A stretch of 64,000 bases of DNA from an uncultured Chryseobacterium sp. GTDB lineage: Bacteria > Bacteroidota > Bacteroidia > Flavobacteriales > Weeksellaceae. The notes below the pieces were generated by a model, which saw nothing but the letters and a program-made list of their open reading frames with translations, did not search any database and had not been told where the DNA came from. The stretch is taken from positions 124,001 to 188,000 of the forward strand of contig CAJYWD010000036.1 in the NCBI GenBank assembly GCA_913778505.1, written 5' to 3'. Position numbers and translations under genes: made by a program. The stretch's first letter is position 1, and each line of letters starts with the position of its first letter. This document shows positions 53,744-62,589 of the stretch, piece after piece.

Positions 53744-55382
53744 AGTACTTAATAGAATATCTTGTCCATTTTTTTTCCCCTAACTTCTTTATTTTGTCTT
53801 GCTCCAATATTTTTTTTAGAATACGCCTAACTTTGAAAATATTAATTTCCTGTCCGATTCTCTTATGAATTTCTCCAAAGGAAGTGTTTGGATACGAACT
53901 AATGTCCTTGAATATCAATTCTTCCAGTCTGTGATCTTCTATATTTTTAAGATCCGTTTTTGCGTTTTTAAAATTTATTTTCCTTACAAACTCAGGATTT
54001 ATTGAGTATTGGGTTCCTTTAGCTTTGCCGGATTTGATTATCAACTCATAATCAACTAATTTGCCTAACCAGTTTTTAAGCCCTTGTTCTTCGTTTTGAT
54101 TTAAAATTTTAGATATTTCAAAAGATGACAATGATTGGTTTTGAGCAATCAATCCGAGAGAGATAATTTCTTTCTGCTTTAATTGAAATTCTTTCGATGC
54201 TTTATCCATTAGACGTACAACTTCTTTATTAATAAATTGTTTCATTATGGTAACGACAACCCTATCATTGGTCTCAATAACATTCGGAATTTGCTTCCCA
54301 GAGCCTAAAAGTATTTCATAAATCAAATCAAAACCACTTCCCTCTCTCTCCATAAGATTCAGTGAATAGAAAATTTTCGAAATGTGCTCATTTCTTCTTA
54401 TAGATTGGCTCAATATATTTTGAGATGTTACACCAAAAGGAAATTTGCCTGGACTGTGAACTTCCAATCGATCAGGATAAATATTTATAAAAATATCACC
54501 TCTCGTTGTATAAGTTCTGTGCGCAAATGCGTTTACAACAAGTTCTCTAACAATTTCTATTGGAAAAAAGGGAATATTCTTTCTAAAAAGACCGTCGGAA
54601 ATCTCTATAGATTCTTGCCAGTCGGGAACATCCTTTTCTATTACTTCAATTAATTCCTTAGGATTTTGAAAAAAGTCGTCTAATACAAGCTTCCAAACTT
54701 TTTCATCTTGCTCATTATATCGGATGACCTGGACAGTTGGAGCGTATAACAAAGTGGCTCGATCACTTCTTTTTCCTATCCACAATATACCTAAATTGGT
54801 CAAAAAATCCTTTTTTTGCAATAGAAAGTATTCTAATAGTTCAACATCGGACATTTCTTTAATGAAACTACTCACTCTGTCTGATGATCTAATTTCTCTC
54901 AGAAAATTGGATCTTTTAACTAAGTCAGAATTATCTTTTGAAATTTTTTTACTTACTTGTTCTTCCCATACAAAGGCATTTTTATCAGCTGCCAGTCGCG
55001 CCATTTCATCTGGTGGAATAGGTTTGCAAACATCATCAACTCTTATATAATATTTACCATCTGTTGTTGATGCAATCGTTTGAATACTTCTAAATACTTG
55101 AATTTTTATGTATTCCGAATCATTTTCGGCGGTTTCAATAGTTACACTTATCCCAACATTAATAGTTCTTTGCAAGACATTTTTATGTATCGAATCAACT
55201 TCCAATACATCCACTTTTTGATCTTTTGGAGGTAAACTTTCATTATCTTCAATACCAATAAGAATTATACCTCCAATATTATTTGCAAATGCAACACAAT
55301 CCTTAGCTAATTCATTCCAATTAGTATTTTTTCCCTTAAGAAATTTAAGAGATTTTTTATCTAAAGATTTTCCCTCAGTCAT
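53742..55382 (-). CDS. AlbA_2 (Schlafen-type) domain ATP-binding protein
   Basis: A 546-residue protein of the COG2865 kind. The N-terminal AlbA_2 domain (about 1-130) has CVAFANNIGGIILIGIED; the middle contains a GHKL-like ATPase segment with ELVVNAFAHRTYT (N-box) and HSPGKFPFGV, GSGFDLIYEILL; the C-terminus has winged-helix wording (SSFEISKILN, FGEIHKRIG). Such proteins are regulators or phage-defence candidates of unknown mechanism. It starts 15 bases after the pgi stop and is markedly AT-richer than neighbours in the lines I counted (about 33 versus 38 percent), suggesting acquisition. Confidence 0.85.
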   Translation of the reverse strand: MTEGKSLDKKSLKFLKGKNTNWNELAKDCVAFANNIGGIILIGIEDNESLPPKDQKVDVLEVDSIHKNVLQRTINVGISVTIETAENDSEYIKIQVFRSIQTIASTTDGKYYIRVDDVCKPIPPDEMARLAADKNAFVWEEQVSKKISKDNSDLVKRSNFLREIRSSDRVSSFIKEMSDVELLEYFLLQKKDFLTNLGILWIGKRSDRATLLYAPTVQVIRYNEQDEKVWKLVLDDFFQNPKELIEVIEKDVPDWQESIEISDGLFRKNIPFFPIEIVRELVVNAFAHRTYTTRGDIFINIYPDRLEVHSPGKFPFGVTSQNILSQSIRRNEHISKIFYSLNLMEREGSGFDLIYEILLGSGKQIPNVIETNDRVVVTIMKQFINKEVVRLMDKASKEFQLKQKEIISLGLIAQNQSLSSFEISKILNQNEEQGLKNWLGKLVDYELIIKSGKAKGTQYSINPEFVRKINFKNAKTDLKNIEDHRLEELIFKDISSYPNTSFGEIHKRIGQEINIFKVRRILKKILEQDKIKKLGEKKWTRYSIKY

Positions 55383-55397
55383 TCGGCAAATTTAATT

Positions 55398-57041
55398 TTA
55401 TCGGTTTGATTTATAATAATTGATCAATCCGTTGGTAGAGCTGTCGTGTGTTTCAATTTGACCTTCTGCGTCCAGTTCCGGGAGGATTTTTCCGGCCAAA
55501 ATTTTTCCGAGTTCTACGCCAAATTGGTCAAAACTAAAGATATTCCAGATCACACCTTGCACAAAAATCTTGTGCTCGTACAAAGCAATCAGCTGGCCTA
55601 ATGTAAAAGGCGTCAGTTCTTTAAACAAGAAAGAGTTCGTCGGTGTATTTCCCGCAAAAATCTTGTAATTCAGTAATTTCTCAATTTCTTCCTCTGATTT
55701 GCCGGATGATTTCAATTCCGCAAAAACTTCTTCTTCTGTCTTTCCGAAGGCTAAAGCTTCCGTCTGTGCAAAGAAATTGGCCAATAGAATGTCCTGATGC
55801 TCGCCTACTTCATTCGGCGATTTGGCATAAGCAATGAAATCTGCAGGGATCAGTTCTGTTCCCTGATGGATCAATTGATAAAACGCATGCTGACCGTTGG
55901 TTCCAGGTTCTCCCCAGATGATCGGCCCGGTTTCATACTCCACAAATTCACCATTTCTGTCCACCGATTTTCCATTGCTTTCCATATCACCTTGCTGGAG
56001 ATAGGCAGAGAAACGGTCTAGGTATTGAGAATAAGGTAAAATTGCATACGTTCCGGCTGCATAAAAATTACGGTACCAAACACCCAAAACGCCCATTAAT
56101 ACAGGAATGTTTTCTTTGAAATCTTTGGTCTGAAAATGAATATCCGTATCGTTTGCTCCCTTTAGTAACTGTTCAAAATTATCATAGCCCACAGACAAAA
56201 CGATGCTCAGCCCAATAGCACTCCAAAGAGAATAACGGCCGCCAACCCAATCCCAGAACTCGAAAATGTTCTCTTCGGAAATTCCGAATTTCTTAACCGC
56301 TTCAATATTTGTGGATAATGCTACAAAATGTTTGGCGACATCTTCATCTTTAGCGCCGGATTTCAGGAACCATTCTTTCGCAGAATGTGCGTTGGTCATG
56401 GTTTCCTGTGTGGTGAATGTCTTGGACGCAATGATAAATAAAGTGGTTTCCGGATTAAGATCTTTCACTACTTCTACCATGTGATTGCCATCTACGTTGG
56501 AAACGAAATGCACATTCAGTCTGGTTTTAAAATGCTTCAATGCGGAGCAGACCATCACCGGGCCAAGGTCCGAACCTCCGATTCCTATATTTACCACATC
56601 GGTAATTTCCTTGCCTGTAAAACCTTTGTGTGCACCGGAAATAACGGATTCCGAAAAGGCTTTCATGTGGTCCAGAACCTTTCTGATCGCGGGTTTGATA
56701 TTCTCGCCATCAACCAAAATTTCTTTATCCGAAAAATCTCTCAAAGCAGTATGGAGCACGGCTCTTTCTTCGGTTTCATTAATTTTGTCGCCGGAAAACA
56801 TTTTCCCGATGGCTTCTTTCAGCTGGGATTCCTCAGCCAGTTTCAATAGCAAATCCAGAGTTTTGGCATCAACGAGGTTTTTGGAATAATCAAACAAAAA
56901 ATTGTCTGTCTGTATGGAGAACTCCTGAAAACGACTCGGGTTATACTGGAAAAGCGTTCTTAGTTCAAAATCATTGTTGGCAAACTGTTGATCCAGAGCT
57001 TTCCACGCAGAAGTCTGGGTAGGATTTATTTTTGGTAGCAT
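55398..57041 (-). CDS. pgi: Glucose-6-phosphate isomerase
   Basis: A 547-residue glycolytic enzyme interconverting glucose-6-phosphate and fructose-6-phosphate. [13 protein letters not shown], the [13 protein letters not shown] phosphate-binding loop, and the catalytic block [18 protein letters not shown] are present, with the C-terminal signature [10 protein letters not shown]. Full family length. The AlbA_2 gene begins 15 bases downstream of its stop on the same strand. Confidence 0.97.
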   Translation of the reverse strand: MLPKINPTQTSAWKALDQQFANNDFELRTLFQYNPSRFQEFSIQTDNFLFDYSKNLVDAKTLDLLLKLAEESQLKEAIGKMFSGDKINETEERAVLHTALRDFSDKEILVDGENIKPAIRKVLDHMKAFSESVISGAHKGFTGKEITDVVNIGIGGSDLGPVMVCSALKHFKTRLNVHFVSNVDGNHMVEVVKDLNPETTLFIIASKTFTTQETMTNAHSAKEWFLKSGAKDEDVAKHFVALSTNIEAVKKFGISEENIFEFWDWVGGRYSLWSAIGLSIVLSVGYDNFEQLLKGANDTDIHFQTKDFKENIPVLMGVLGVWYRNFYAAGTYAILPYSQYLDRFSAYLQQGDMESNGKSVDRNGEFVEYETGPIIWGEPGTNGQHAFYQLIHQGTELIPADFIAYAKSPNEVGEHQDILLANFFAQTEALAFGKTEEEVFAELKSSGKSEEEIEKLLNYKIFAGNTPTNSFLFKELTPFTLGQLIALYEHKIFVQGVIWNIFSFDQFGVELGKILAGKILPELDAEGQIETHDSSTNGLINYYKSNR

Positions 57042-57154
57042 TTTTTTCTATTGTTAAGTTAAAAAATGAACTTCAGAAGAAGTTACTGTGAGACCTGCAA
57101 ATTTAAGAAAAATCGCACACTTCAATCTGAATATTTTTTAACACAAAATTTTTG

Positions 57155-57173
57155 CATCAGGAATTTCCTGATG
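57155..57173 (-). terminator. Weak hairpin after the HerA-like gene's start region / before pgi
   Basis: CATCAGG and CCTGATG pair across a short loop (57155-57173) in the 161-base gap between the HerA-like gene and pgi. The T-run on the minus strand is poor, so this is only a candidate terminator of the upstream transcript. Confidence 0.35.
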
Positions 57174-57202
57174 AATCCATTGAACTGAAATATAGGCACT
57201 GA

Positions 57203-58735
57203 TTAGCGACGTTTCTTCGCAGTAAACATTCCTAAAATAAACTTAGCGCCTTCTCTCGCCAAAGTGTTCAGAAACGTTTTACCCGCACGGCTTTCAATAA
57301 CCTGCTCAAACATTCCAGGTTCTTCTTTAGGTTGTGCGCTCCGTCCTTTTGGTGGAGTTGGAAGTACGGTTTGTGTATGTTCTTCCAGTCTTTTGGTCAG
57401 AATTTCGTAGGCGCTTTCTTTGTCAATGGTCTGTTCGTATCTTTTGACTAGTGAAGAGCTGCCGGTGAGTTCATCAATTTCTGATGATTTCAAAACATCC
57501 ATTCTACTTTCTGGCGAAATCAAATAAGTCTGAACCAGTGGCGTAGGAATTCCTTTCTCGTCCAATGCGGTTATAAAAGCTTCTCCGATTCCGAGATTCT
57601 GGATGAGTTCATTGGTTTTATAAAATTCTGTGATGGGATAATTTTCCACCGCTTTGTCGATTTCCTTTCGGTCTTTTGCAGTAAAGCCTCTTAGAGCGTG
57701 CTGGATTTTCAAACCTAGCTGACTCAGAATATTCTCCGGAACATCGCCCGGAATCTGAGTAATAAAATAAATCCCGATGCCTTTGGAACGGATGAGTTTG
57801 ACCATCGTCTCAATTTGAGAGAGCAATGCTTTTGAAGCCTCGTTAAAAATCAGATGGGCTTCATCGATGAAAAGCACCAGTTTTGGTTTTCCGCTGTCGC
57901 CTTCCTCGGGAAAAGTCATATAAATCTCTGCAAATAAAGAAAGCATGAACGTTGAAAAAAGATTCGGTTTGTTTTGAATATCATCCACTCGGAAAATATT
58001 GACTACACCTTTTCCGTCTCTGGTTTTAAGTAGATCTTCGACATCAAAACTCGGTTCTCCGAAAAACGTGGTTGCACCTTGCTGTTCCATTGCGACAATG
58101 CTTCTGAGAATCGCTCCCAGAGATGCAGGCGCAATCGATCCGTAATTGTCGGCCAGTTCTTTTTTGCCGATCGGATTATCGGTAACGTATTGAAGCACTT
58201 TTTTCAAATCTTGTAAGTCAACAAGCGGCAAAGCTTTGTCGTCACAATATTTGAAAACAATCGACATAATACTTTGCTGAGTGTCATTCAGACCAAGAAT
58301 TTTACTTAATAAGATCGGTCCGAATTCCAGAACGGTCGCTCTGAGTTTTACACCTTTTGCGCCGGAAATCGTCATCAATTCTACCGGAAAATTCTGTGGG
58401 GAATAAGGTAATTGTGTCTTTGCGTAACGATCTTTGATGTTATCATTTTCAGTTCCTGCTTCGGCAATGCCGGACAAGTCACCTTTGATATCCATAACCA
58501 AAGTCGGGATGCCGGCGTGAGACAATTGCTCTACAAAAACCTGAAGCGTTTTAGTCTTTCCCGTTCCCGTTGCACCCGCAATTAAGCCGTGTCTGTTCAC
58601 GGTTTTCAGAGGAATCGAAACGTTAACTTCAGGAATCACTTCGCCGTCCAGCATTCCTTTTCCAAGAATGATATGTTCTCCTTTCGGATTGTATTTTGCG
58701 TTGAGGTCGTTTATGAATTTTTCTTTGTTTGACAT
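57203..58735 (-). CDS. HerA-like ATPase (DUF853/YjgR family)
   Basis: A 510-residue P-loop ATPase of the YjgR/DUF853 family, a HerA/FtsK relative of unknown role. Walker A GATGTGKT is at 54-61; LVMDIKGDLSG, LFIDEAHLIFNEASK (Walker B), and FITQIPGDVPENILSQLGLKIQHALRG follow. A poorly conserved linker (about 440-480) precedes the conserved end. No NurA-like nuclease gene is adjacent. It is 161 bases upstream of pgi on the same strand. Confidence 0.9.
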   Translation of the reverse strand: MSNKEKFINDLNAKYNPKGEHIILGKGMLDGEVIPEVNVSIPLKTVNRHGLIAGATGTGKTKTLQVFVEQLSHAGIPTLVMDIKGDLSGIAEAGTENDNIKDRYAKTQLPYSPQNFPVELMTISGAKGVKLRATVLEFGPILLSKILGLNDTQQSIMSIVFKYCDDKALPLVDLQDLKKVLQYVTDNPIGKKELADNYGSIAPASLGAILRSIVAMEQQGATTFFGEPSFDVEDLLKTRDGKGVVNIFRVDDIQNKPNLFSTFMLSLFAEIYMTFPEEGDSGKPKLVLFIDEAHLIFNEASKALLSQIETMVKLIRSKGIGIYFITQIPGDVPENILSQLGLKIQHALRGFTAKDRKEIDKAVENYPITEFYKTNELIQNLGIGEAFITALDEKGIPTPLVQTYLISPESRMDVLKSSEIDELTGSSSLVKRYEQTIDKESAYEILTKRLEEHTQTVLPTPPKGRSAQPKEEPGMFEQVIESRAGKTFLNTLAREGAKFILGMFTAKKRR

Positions 58736-58809
58736 CGATTGGTTTTTTAATTGTCTAAATTTAAAAATAATTCCATTAGCTGAATCTTAAAATTAAAATT
58801 TCTAACGCT

Positions 58810-58817
58810 TATCTTTG
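58810..58817 (+). promoter_or_regulatory. -7 promoter element for the bestrophin gene
   Basis: TATCTTTG (TAnnTTTG) 17 bases before the ATG at 58835. Confidence 0.5.
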
Positions 58818-58834
58818 TCATCAACAATTAGCCT

Positions 58835-59716
58835 ATGCGCGTTTACAACACAAAAAATTTCCTCAAGATCCTCATCAGTCTGCACAAGTCGGACACGCTG
58901 AAAATCCTGTTTCCCACGATTTTGCTGGTCGGCGTTTATTCTTACGGCGTTTATTTGCTTGAAGTAGAATATCTGCACCTGACCTCAAAATCATTGGTTA
59001 GCCACGTCGGACTTCTGCATTCTCTATTGGGTTTTGTGTTGTCTTTGTTACTGGTTTTCAGGACTAATACGGCTTATGACCGCTGGTGGGAAGGCCGCAA
59101 ACTGTGGGGCAAGCTGGTGAATGACAGCCGGAATTTCATTATCAAAATTAACAGCATCTTGCCGGAAACGGATGTTAAAAACAGAAATCAGATTGCCAAA
59201 TATGTCCGATTTTTTCCGTTTTTCCTGTCGAGTCATCTCTCGAAGGAATCGACGAGGTTGGTTCTGGATAAGGATTTTTCTGACCTTGCCAAAGAACTTC
59301 AGCATCATCCGCCGGCTGAATTGATTTTTCTCCTGACCAAAAAATTATATCAACTGAGAAAGGAAGGCAAAATTTCCGATACCGAAATGTTGTTTCTGGA
59401 CACGCAGTTGTCTGGTTTTCTGGACGTCTGCGGTGGTTGTGAACGTATAAAAAACACACCGATTCCTTATTCTTATTCCTCGTTTATCAAGAAATTTATC
59501 ATCTTTTATGTACTGGCGCTTCCGATTGCCAATGTGGTCAATCTCGGCATTTTTATGATTCCGATCACGATGTTTGTCTACTATGTATTGATGAGTCTGG
59601 AGCTGATTGCCGAGGAAATCGAAGACCCGTTTAACAATGATGAAAACGATATTCCGATGGAAGCCATTTCCCAAAATATAGAAAGAAGTATCAACCTGAT
59701 TTCCAATAAAGCCTGA
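58835..59716 (+). CDS. Bestrophin family ion channel protein
   Basis: A 293-residue membrane protein with four hydrophobic helices and the bestrophin signatures FRTNTAYDRWWEGRKLWG and the conserved IPIPYSYSSFIKKF-like segment (here TPIPYSYSSFIKKFIIFYV). Bacterial bestrophins form pentameric channels, often cation-selective. The TrmH-type gene starts 2 bases after its stop; the link is positional only. Confidence 0.92.
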   Translation: MRVYNTKNFLKILISLHKSDTLKILFPTILLVGVYSYGVYLLEVEYLHLTSKSLVSHVGLLHSLLGFVLSLLLVFRTNTAYDRWWEGRKLWGKLVNDSRNFIIKINSILPETDVKNRNQIAKYVRFFPFFLSSHLSKESTRLVLDKDFSDLAKELQHHPPAELIFLLTKKLYQLRKEGKISDTEMLFLDTQLSGFLDVCGGCERIKNTPIPYSYSSFIKKFIIFYVLALPIANVVNLGIFMIPITMFVYYVLMSLELIAEEIEDPFNNDENDIPMEAISQNIERSINLISNKA

Positions 59717-59718
59717 TT

Positions 59719-60258
59719 ATGACGAAGAAACTGAAACTCGAAGAACTCGGAAGAATTGATGTCGAAACTTTTAAAAAAACGGCGAAGATTCCTTTGGTGG
59801 TGATTCTTGACAATGTGAGAAGTATGCATAATGTGGGCGCCATATTCCGAACAGCCGATGCGTTTCTGGTGGAGAAAATTGTGCTTTGTGGCATCACGCC
59901 TCAGCCGCCTCACCGCGAAATTCATAAAGCTGCGCTCGGCGCTACGGAAAGTGTGGACTGGATTTTTGAAAAGGATATCAACACAGCAATCGATAAACTT
60001 AAAAAAGAAAGTTTCGAAATTATCGGCATTGAGCAAACTTCATCCAGCCAGTTAATAACCAATTTTGAAATTGATTCTCAAAAAAAATACGCCCTGATTC
60101 TTGGCAACGAAGTTGATGGTATTTCGGATGAAGCTTTAAACAACATCGACACATTTCTGGAAATTCCTCAATTGGGAACCAAGCATTCTCTCAATGTCAG
60201 TGTCTGTGGCGGCATTGTGATTTGGGAATTTGCGAAAAGCCTTGGGTTTAAAAAATAA
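59719..60258 (+). CDS. TrmH-family (SPOUT) RNA methyltransferase
   Basis: A 179-residue AdoMet-dependent RNA 2'-O-methyltransferase of the SpoU/TrmH class. Motif 1 is SMHNVGAIFRTADAF, motif 2 ALILGNEVDGIS, motif 3 SLNVSVCGGIVIWE, the knotted SAM site. It lacks an N-terminal RNA-binding extension, like TrmL or the shorter family members. rRNA or tRNA target unknown. Starts 2 bases after the bestrophin gene. Confidence 0.92.
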   Translation: MTKKLKLEELGRIDVETFKKTAKIPLVVILDNVRSMHNVGAIFRTADAFLVEKIVLCGITPQPPHREIHKAALGATESVDWIFEKDINTAIDKLKKESFEIIGIEQTSSSQLITNFEIDSQKKYALILGNEVDGISDEALNNIDTFLEIPQLGTKHSLNVSVCGGIVIWEFAKSLGFKK

Positions 60259-60260
60259 AA

Positions 60261-60290
60261 AAACTGCAAGCACCAGAAGTGCCGCAGTTT
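60261..60290 (+). terminator. Hairpin after the TrmH-type gene
   Basis: AAACTGC pairs with GCAGTTT (60261-60267 and 60284-60290), with GCAC/GTGC extending the stem inside. No T-run follows on the plus strand, so termination is uncertain. Confidence 0.4.
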
Positions 60291-60428
60291 GAAATAAATC
60301 TAATAAAAAGTAAAAATGAAAGGCGACAAAGATATATTTTTAGAATCATACAAAGCAATAGTTTTGTTAAAAATTTCTAAAATATTTTAAAAAGTGTTGT
60401 CGCCAAGGATTTTTTGTAAATTAGCATA

Positions 60429-61082
60429 ATGTTTATAAAAGACTACATTTCCAAAGATTATCCGGCTTTTGCGGTCAAAGATTCCATCGAGGAAGCTTCT
60501 GAGGTGGCGAAGGAATTCGGGTATTCTCACGTATTCATCGTAAACAAAGGTGTTTTTCTCGGTGGCCTCAGCCAGTCATTTCTGGAAGACAGTCCGGAAG
60601 GAAGGCTGGATTCGCTCAATATTCATTATGAGCGATTTGCGATAATTGAGGATAGCAGTCTTTTGGATAGCATCAAGCTTTTCTACACCTTCAACGCAAA
60701 TGTGATTCCAGTTATCTCCAAGGAAGAAAAATACTTGGGATACATCTCCTGCGATGATATTTTCAATGAGTTTTCCAAGTATCCGTTGTTCTCAGAAAAT
60801 GGTGCCATTCTTACAATTCAGACCACGGGTTTGCATTATTCGATGACGGAGATTTCTCAGATTGTGGAGAGTAACAATGGGAAAATTTACGGCATTTTTA
60901 TCAATGCGATTAAGGAAGATTCCATTGAGATTACCCTTAAAATCAGCAATGAAAATCTGAGCTCTATCGATGAAACCTTTGAGCGTTACGGCTACATTGT
61001 GGTTCATAAACATTATAATGATGAAAAAGAAGAACTGTTGAAAGACCGTTTCGGATTTTTCCAGAAATTTTTGGAAATCTAA
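60429..61082 (+). CDS. CBS domain protein
   Basis: A 217-residue protein. Two CBS repeats cover about 1-120 (KDYISKDYPAFAVKDSIEEA; SIKLFYTFNANVIPVISKEEKYLGYISC); the rest is an ACT-like beta-alpha fold (about 125-200: GAILTIQTTGLHYSMTEISQ). CBS pairs bind adenosyl nucleotides. nadK starts 3 bases later, so an AMP/ATP/NAD-sensing role near NADP synthesis is an attractive inference. Confidence 0.85.
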   Translation: MFIKDYISKDYPAFAVKDSIEEASEVAKEFGYSHVFIVNKGVFLGGLSQSFLEDSPEGRLDSLNIHYERFAIIEDSSLLDSIKLFYTFNANVIPVISKEEKYLGYISCDDIFNEFSKYPLFSENGAILTIQTTGLHYSMTEISQIVESNNGKIYGIFINAIKEDSIEITLKISNENLSSIDETFERYGYIVVHKHYNDEKEELLKDRFGFFQKFLEI

Positions 61083-61085
61083 AGT

Positions 61086-61958
61086 ATGAAGGCAGCCATT
61101 TATTCTCAAAAAAAAGACCTTGATACATTTCTGTATCTCAACAAATTTATTTCTGAGCTGGCCCTGAGAGATGTTGCGGTGGTGCTTCACAGAGAAATGG
61201 CGGAGAACCTTAATTTTTCCAAAGAATTTGACACGTTTTCAGGCAAAGAAGAATTGCGCAATAAGAAAGTCAATATCGTTTTCAGCTTTGGTGGCGACGG
61301 CACGATTCTGAATGCTCTGACGTTTATTCAGGACTTGGAGATTCCAATTATTGGCGTGAATACTGGACGGTTGGGGTTTCTTGCCAATTTCCGGAAGGAC
61401 GAGATTTTTACAGAATTGGATTCTATTATTCTTGAAAAAAATTACAATATCAGTGAACGTTCCGTTATCAAAATCACCACGGATAGCGCCACAGATATCG
61501 ATTTTCCTTTTGCGCTGAATGACGTCAGTCTTTCGAGAAAAGAAACAACTTCGATGATTACCGTGGAATCTTATATCAATGATGAATTCCTGAATGTTTT
61601 CTGGGGCGACGGTCTGATTATCTCTACGCCAACGGGTTCTACGGCATATTCACTCAGTTGTGGCGGGCCGATTATCTCACCTTCGAATGACAATTTTGCA
61701 ATTTCGCCCATTGCGCCTCACAATCTGAATGTTCGTCCTCTTATCGTAAAAGATGATTCTAAAATCAAACTGACGGTCAAAAGCCGTGTTCCCGAATATA
61801 CATTGGCTTTGGATTCCAGGCTTTATCACATGGAAGTGGGGAGCGAAATCCTGATTGAAAAGGCGGACTTTTCACTGTTTCTCATCAAGCCGAAAAATTT
61901 CAGTTTCTATGAAACCATTCGGCAGAAGTTACTCTGGGGAAATGATAAGCGGAATTAA
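61086..61958 (+). CDS. nadK: NAD kinase
   Basis: A 290-residue enzyme making NADP from NAD with ATP. The GGDGTILNAL motif is at 69-78 (D71 catalytic), ALNDVSLSRKE the NAD-binding block, and STPTGSTAYSLSCGGPI the conserved loop. ATG at 61086 leaves 3 bases after the CBS gene stop, implying one transcript. Both genes are followed by a toxin-antitoxin pair. Confidence 0.96.
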   Translation: MKAAIYSQKKDLDTFLYLNKFISELALRDVAVVLHREMAENLNFSKEFDTFSGKEELRNKKVNIVFSFGGDGTILNALTFIQDLEIPIIGVNTGRLGFLANFRKDEIFTELDSIILEKNYNISERSVIKITTDSATDIDFPFALNDVSLSRKETTSMITVESYINDEFLNVFWGDGLIISTPTGSTAYSLSCGGPIISPSNDNFAISPIAPHNLNVRPLIVKDDSKIKLTVKSRVPEYTLALDSRLYHMEVGSEILIEKADFSLFLIKPKNFSFYETIRQKLLWGNDKRN

Positions 61959-61993
61959 ATTTGTTACACAAAATAAATTAAATACTTACTAAA

Positions 61994-62209
61994 ATGTTAA
62001 CTATCGAAATCAAAAATAAATTAAGCAAAGATAAAATGAAAATGGTGGTAAATGTTCTCAAAGCATTGGGAATTACTGCGGTTTTTAATAATGAAAACGA
62101 TGACACGAAAATGACGAAGAAGGATTTTTCGGATAAGATAGATAAGGCGCGCAAAAGCTCAAAAACAAAAGTCTCAGCTTCTGAGCAGTCCAAGATTTTA
62201 GGTTTATGA
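61994..62209 (+). CDS. DUF2683 family antitoxin
   Basis: A 71-residue protein, MLTIEIKNKLSKDKMKMVVN at the start and a flexible lysine-rich tail (DKARKSSKTKVSASEQSKIL). The first half matches DUF2683, a short family frequently encoded ahead of YoeB-type toxins in Bacteroidota. It would sequester the toxin, probably with its C-terminal tail. Its stop overlaps the toxin start by 4 bases. No palindromic operator is obvious upstream. Confidence 0.8.
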   Translation: MLTIEIKNKLSKDKMKMVVNVLKALGITAVFNNENDDTKMTKKDFSDKIDKARKSSKTKVSASEQSKILGL

Positions 62210-62478
62210 GTTGGGACTTAGAGTTCTCAGCGGAATTTCTGAAAGATATTAAGAAACATCAGAAAGCGGGAAACAAAATTTTACTCAAGAAAATAGATTC
62301 ATTTCTGACAGAAATCAGAGAAAACCCTGTAAAAGGCCTGGGTAAGCCTGAGCAATTGAAACATTTTGAAGTTCCAATATGGTGCAGGAGAATCAATGAA
62401 AAGCATCGCCTGGTCTATGAATTAAAGGAGAATGTCGTTGAGATATTATCTGGCTGGGGACATTATGATGACAAGTGA
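62206..62478 (+). CDS. yoeB: YoeB-type toxin (ribosome-dependent mRNA interferase)
   Basis: A 90-residue Txe/YoeB-family toxin. By alignment to E. coli YoeB, the catalytic residues are E49 (GKPEQLKH), R68 (HRLVY) and H86-Y87 (GHY), with RRINEKHRLVY shared. YoeB cleaves mRNA at the ribosomal A site. Translationally coupled to the DUF2683 antitoxin. Confidence 0.9.
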   Translation: MSWDLEFSAEFLKDIKKHQKAGNKILLKKIDSFLTEIRENPVKGLGKPEQLKHFEVPIWCRRINEKHRLVYELKENVVEILSGWGHYDDK

Positions 62479-62589
62479 TATTATTCAAAACAAAAATTAT
62501 CCATAACATAAGACTTATAAAATCAAACTTTGAATTATTAATAATTTCGTAAGTTTACAGTCCAAAAAAATTTAAAAAATATCATAACA

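Noticed and set aside
60316..60390. 24-codon frame between the TrmH-type and CBS genes
   Set aside because: Too short, hydrophobic end only by AT bias, and no family or coupling to support it.
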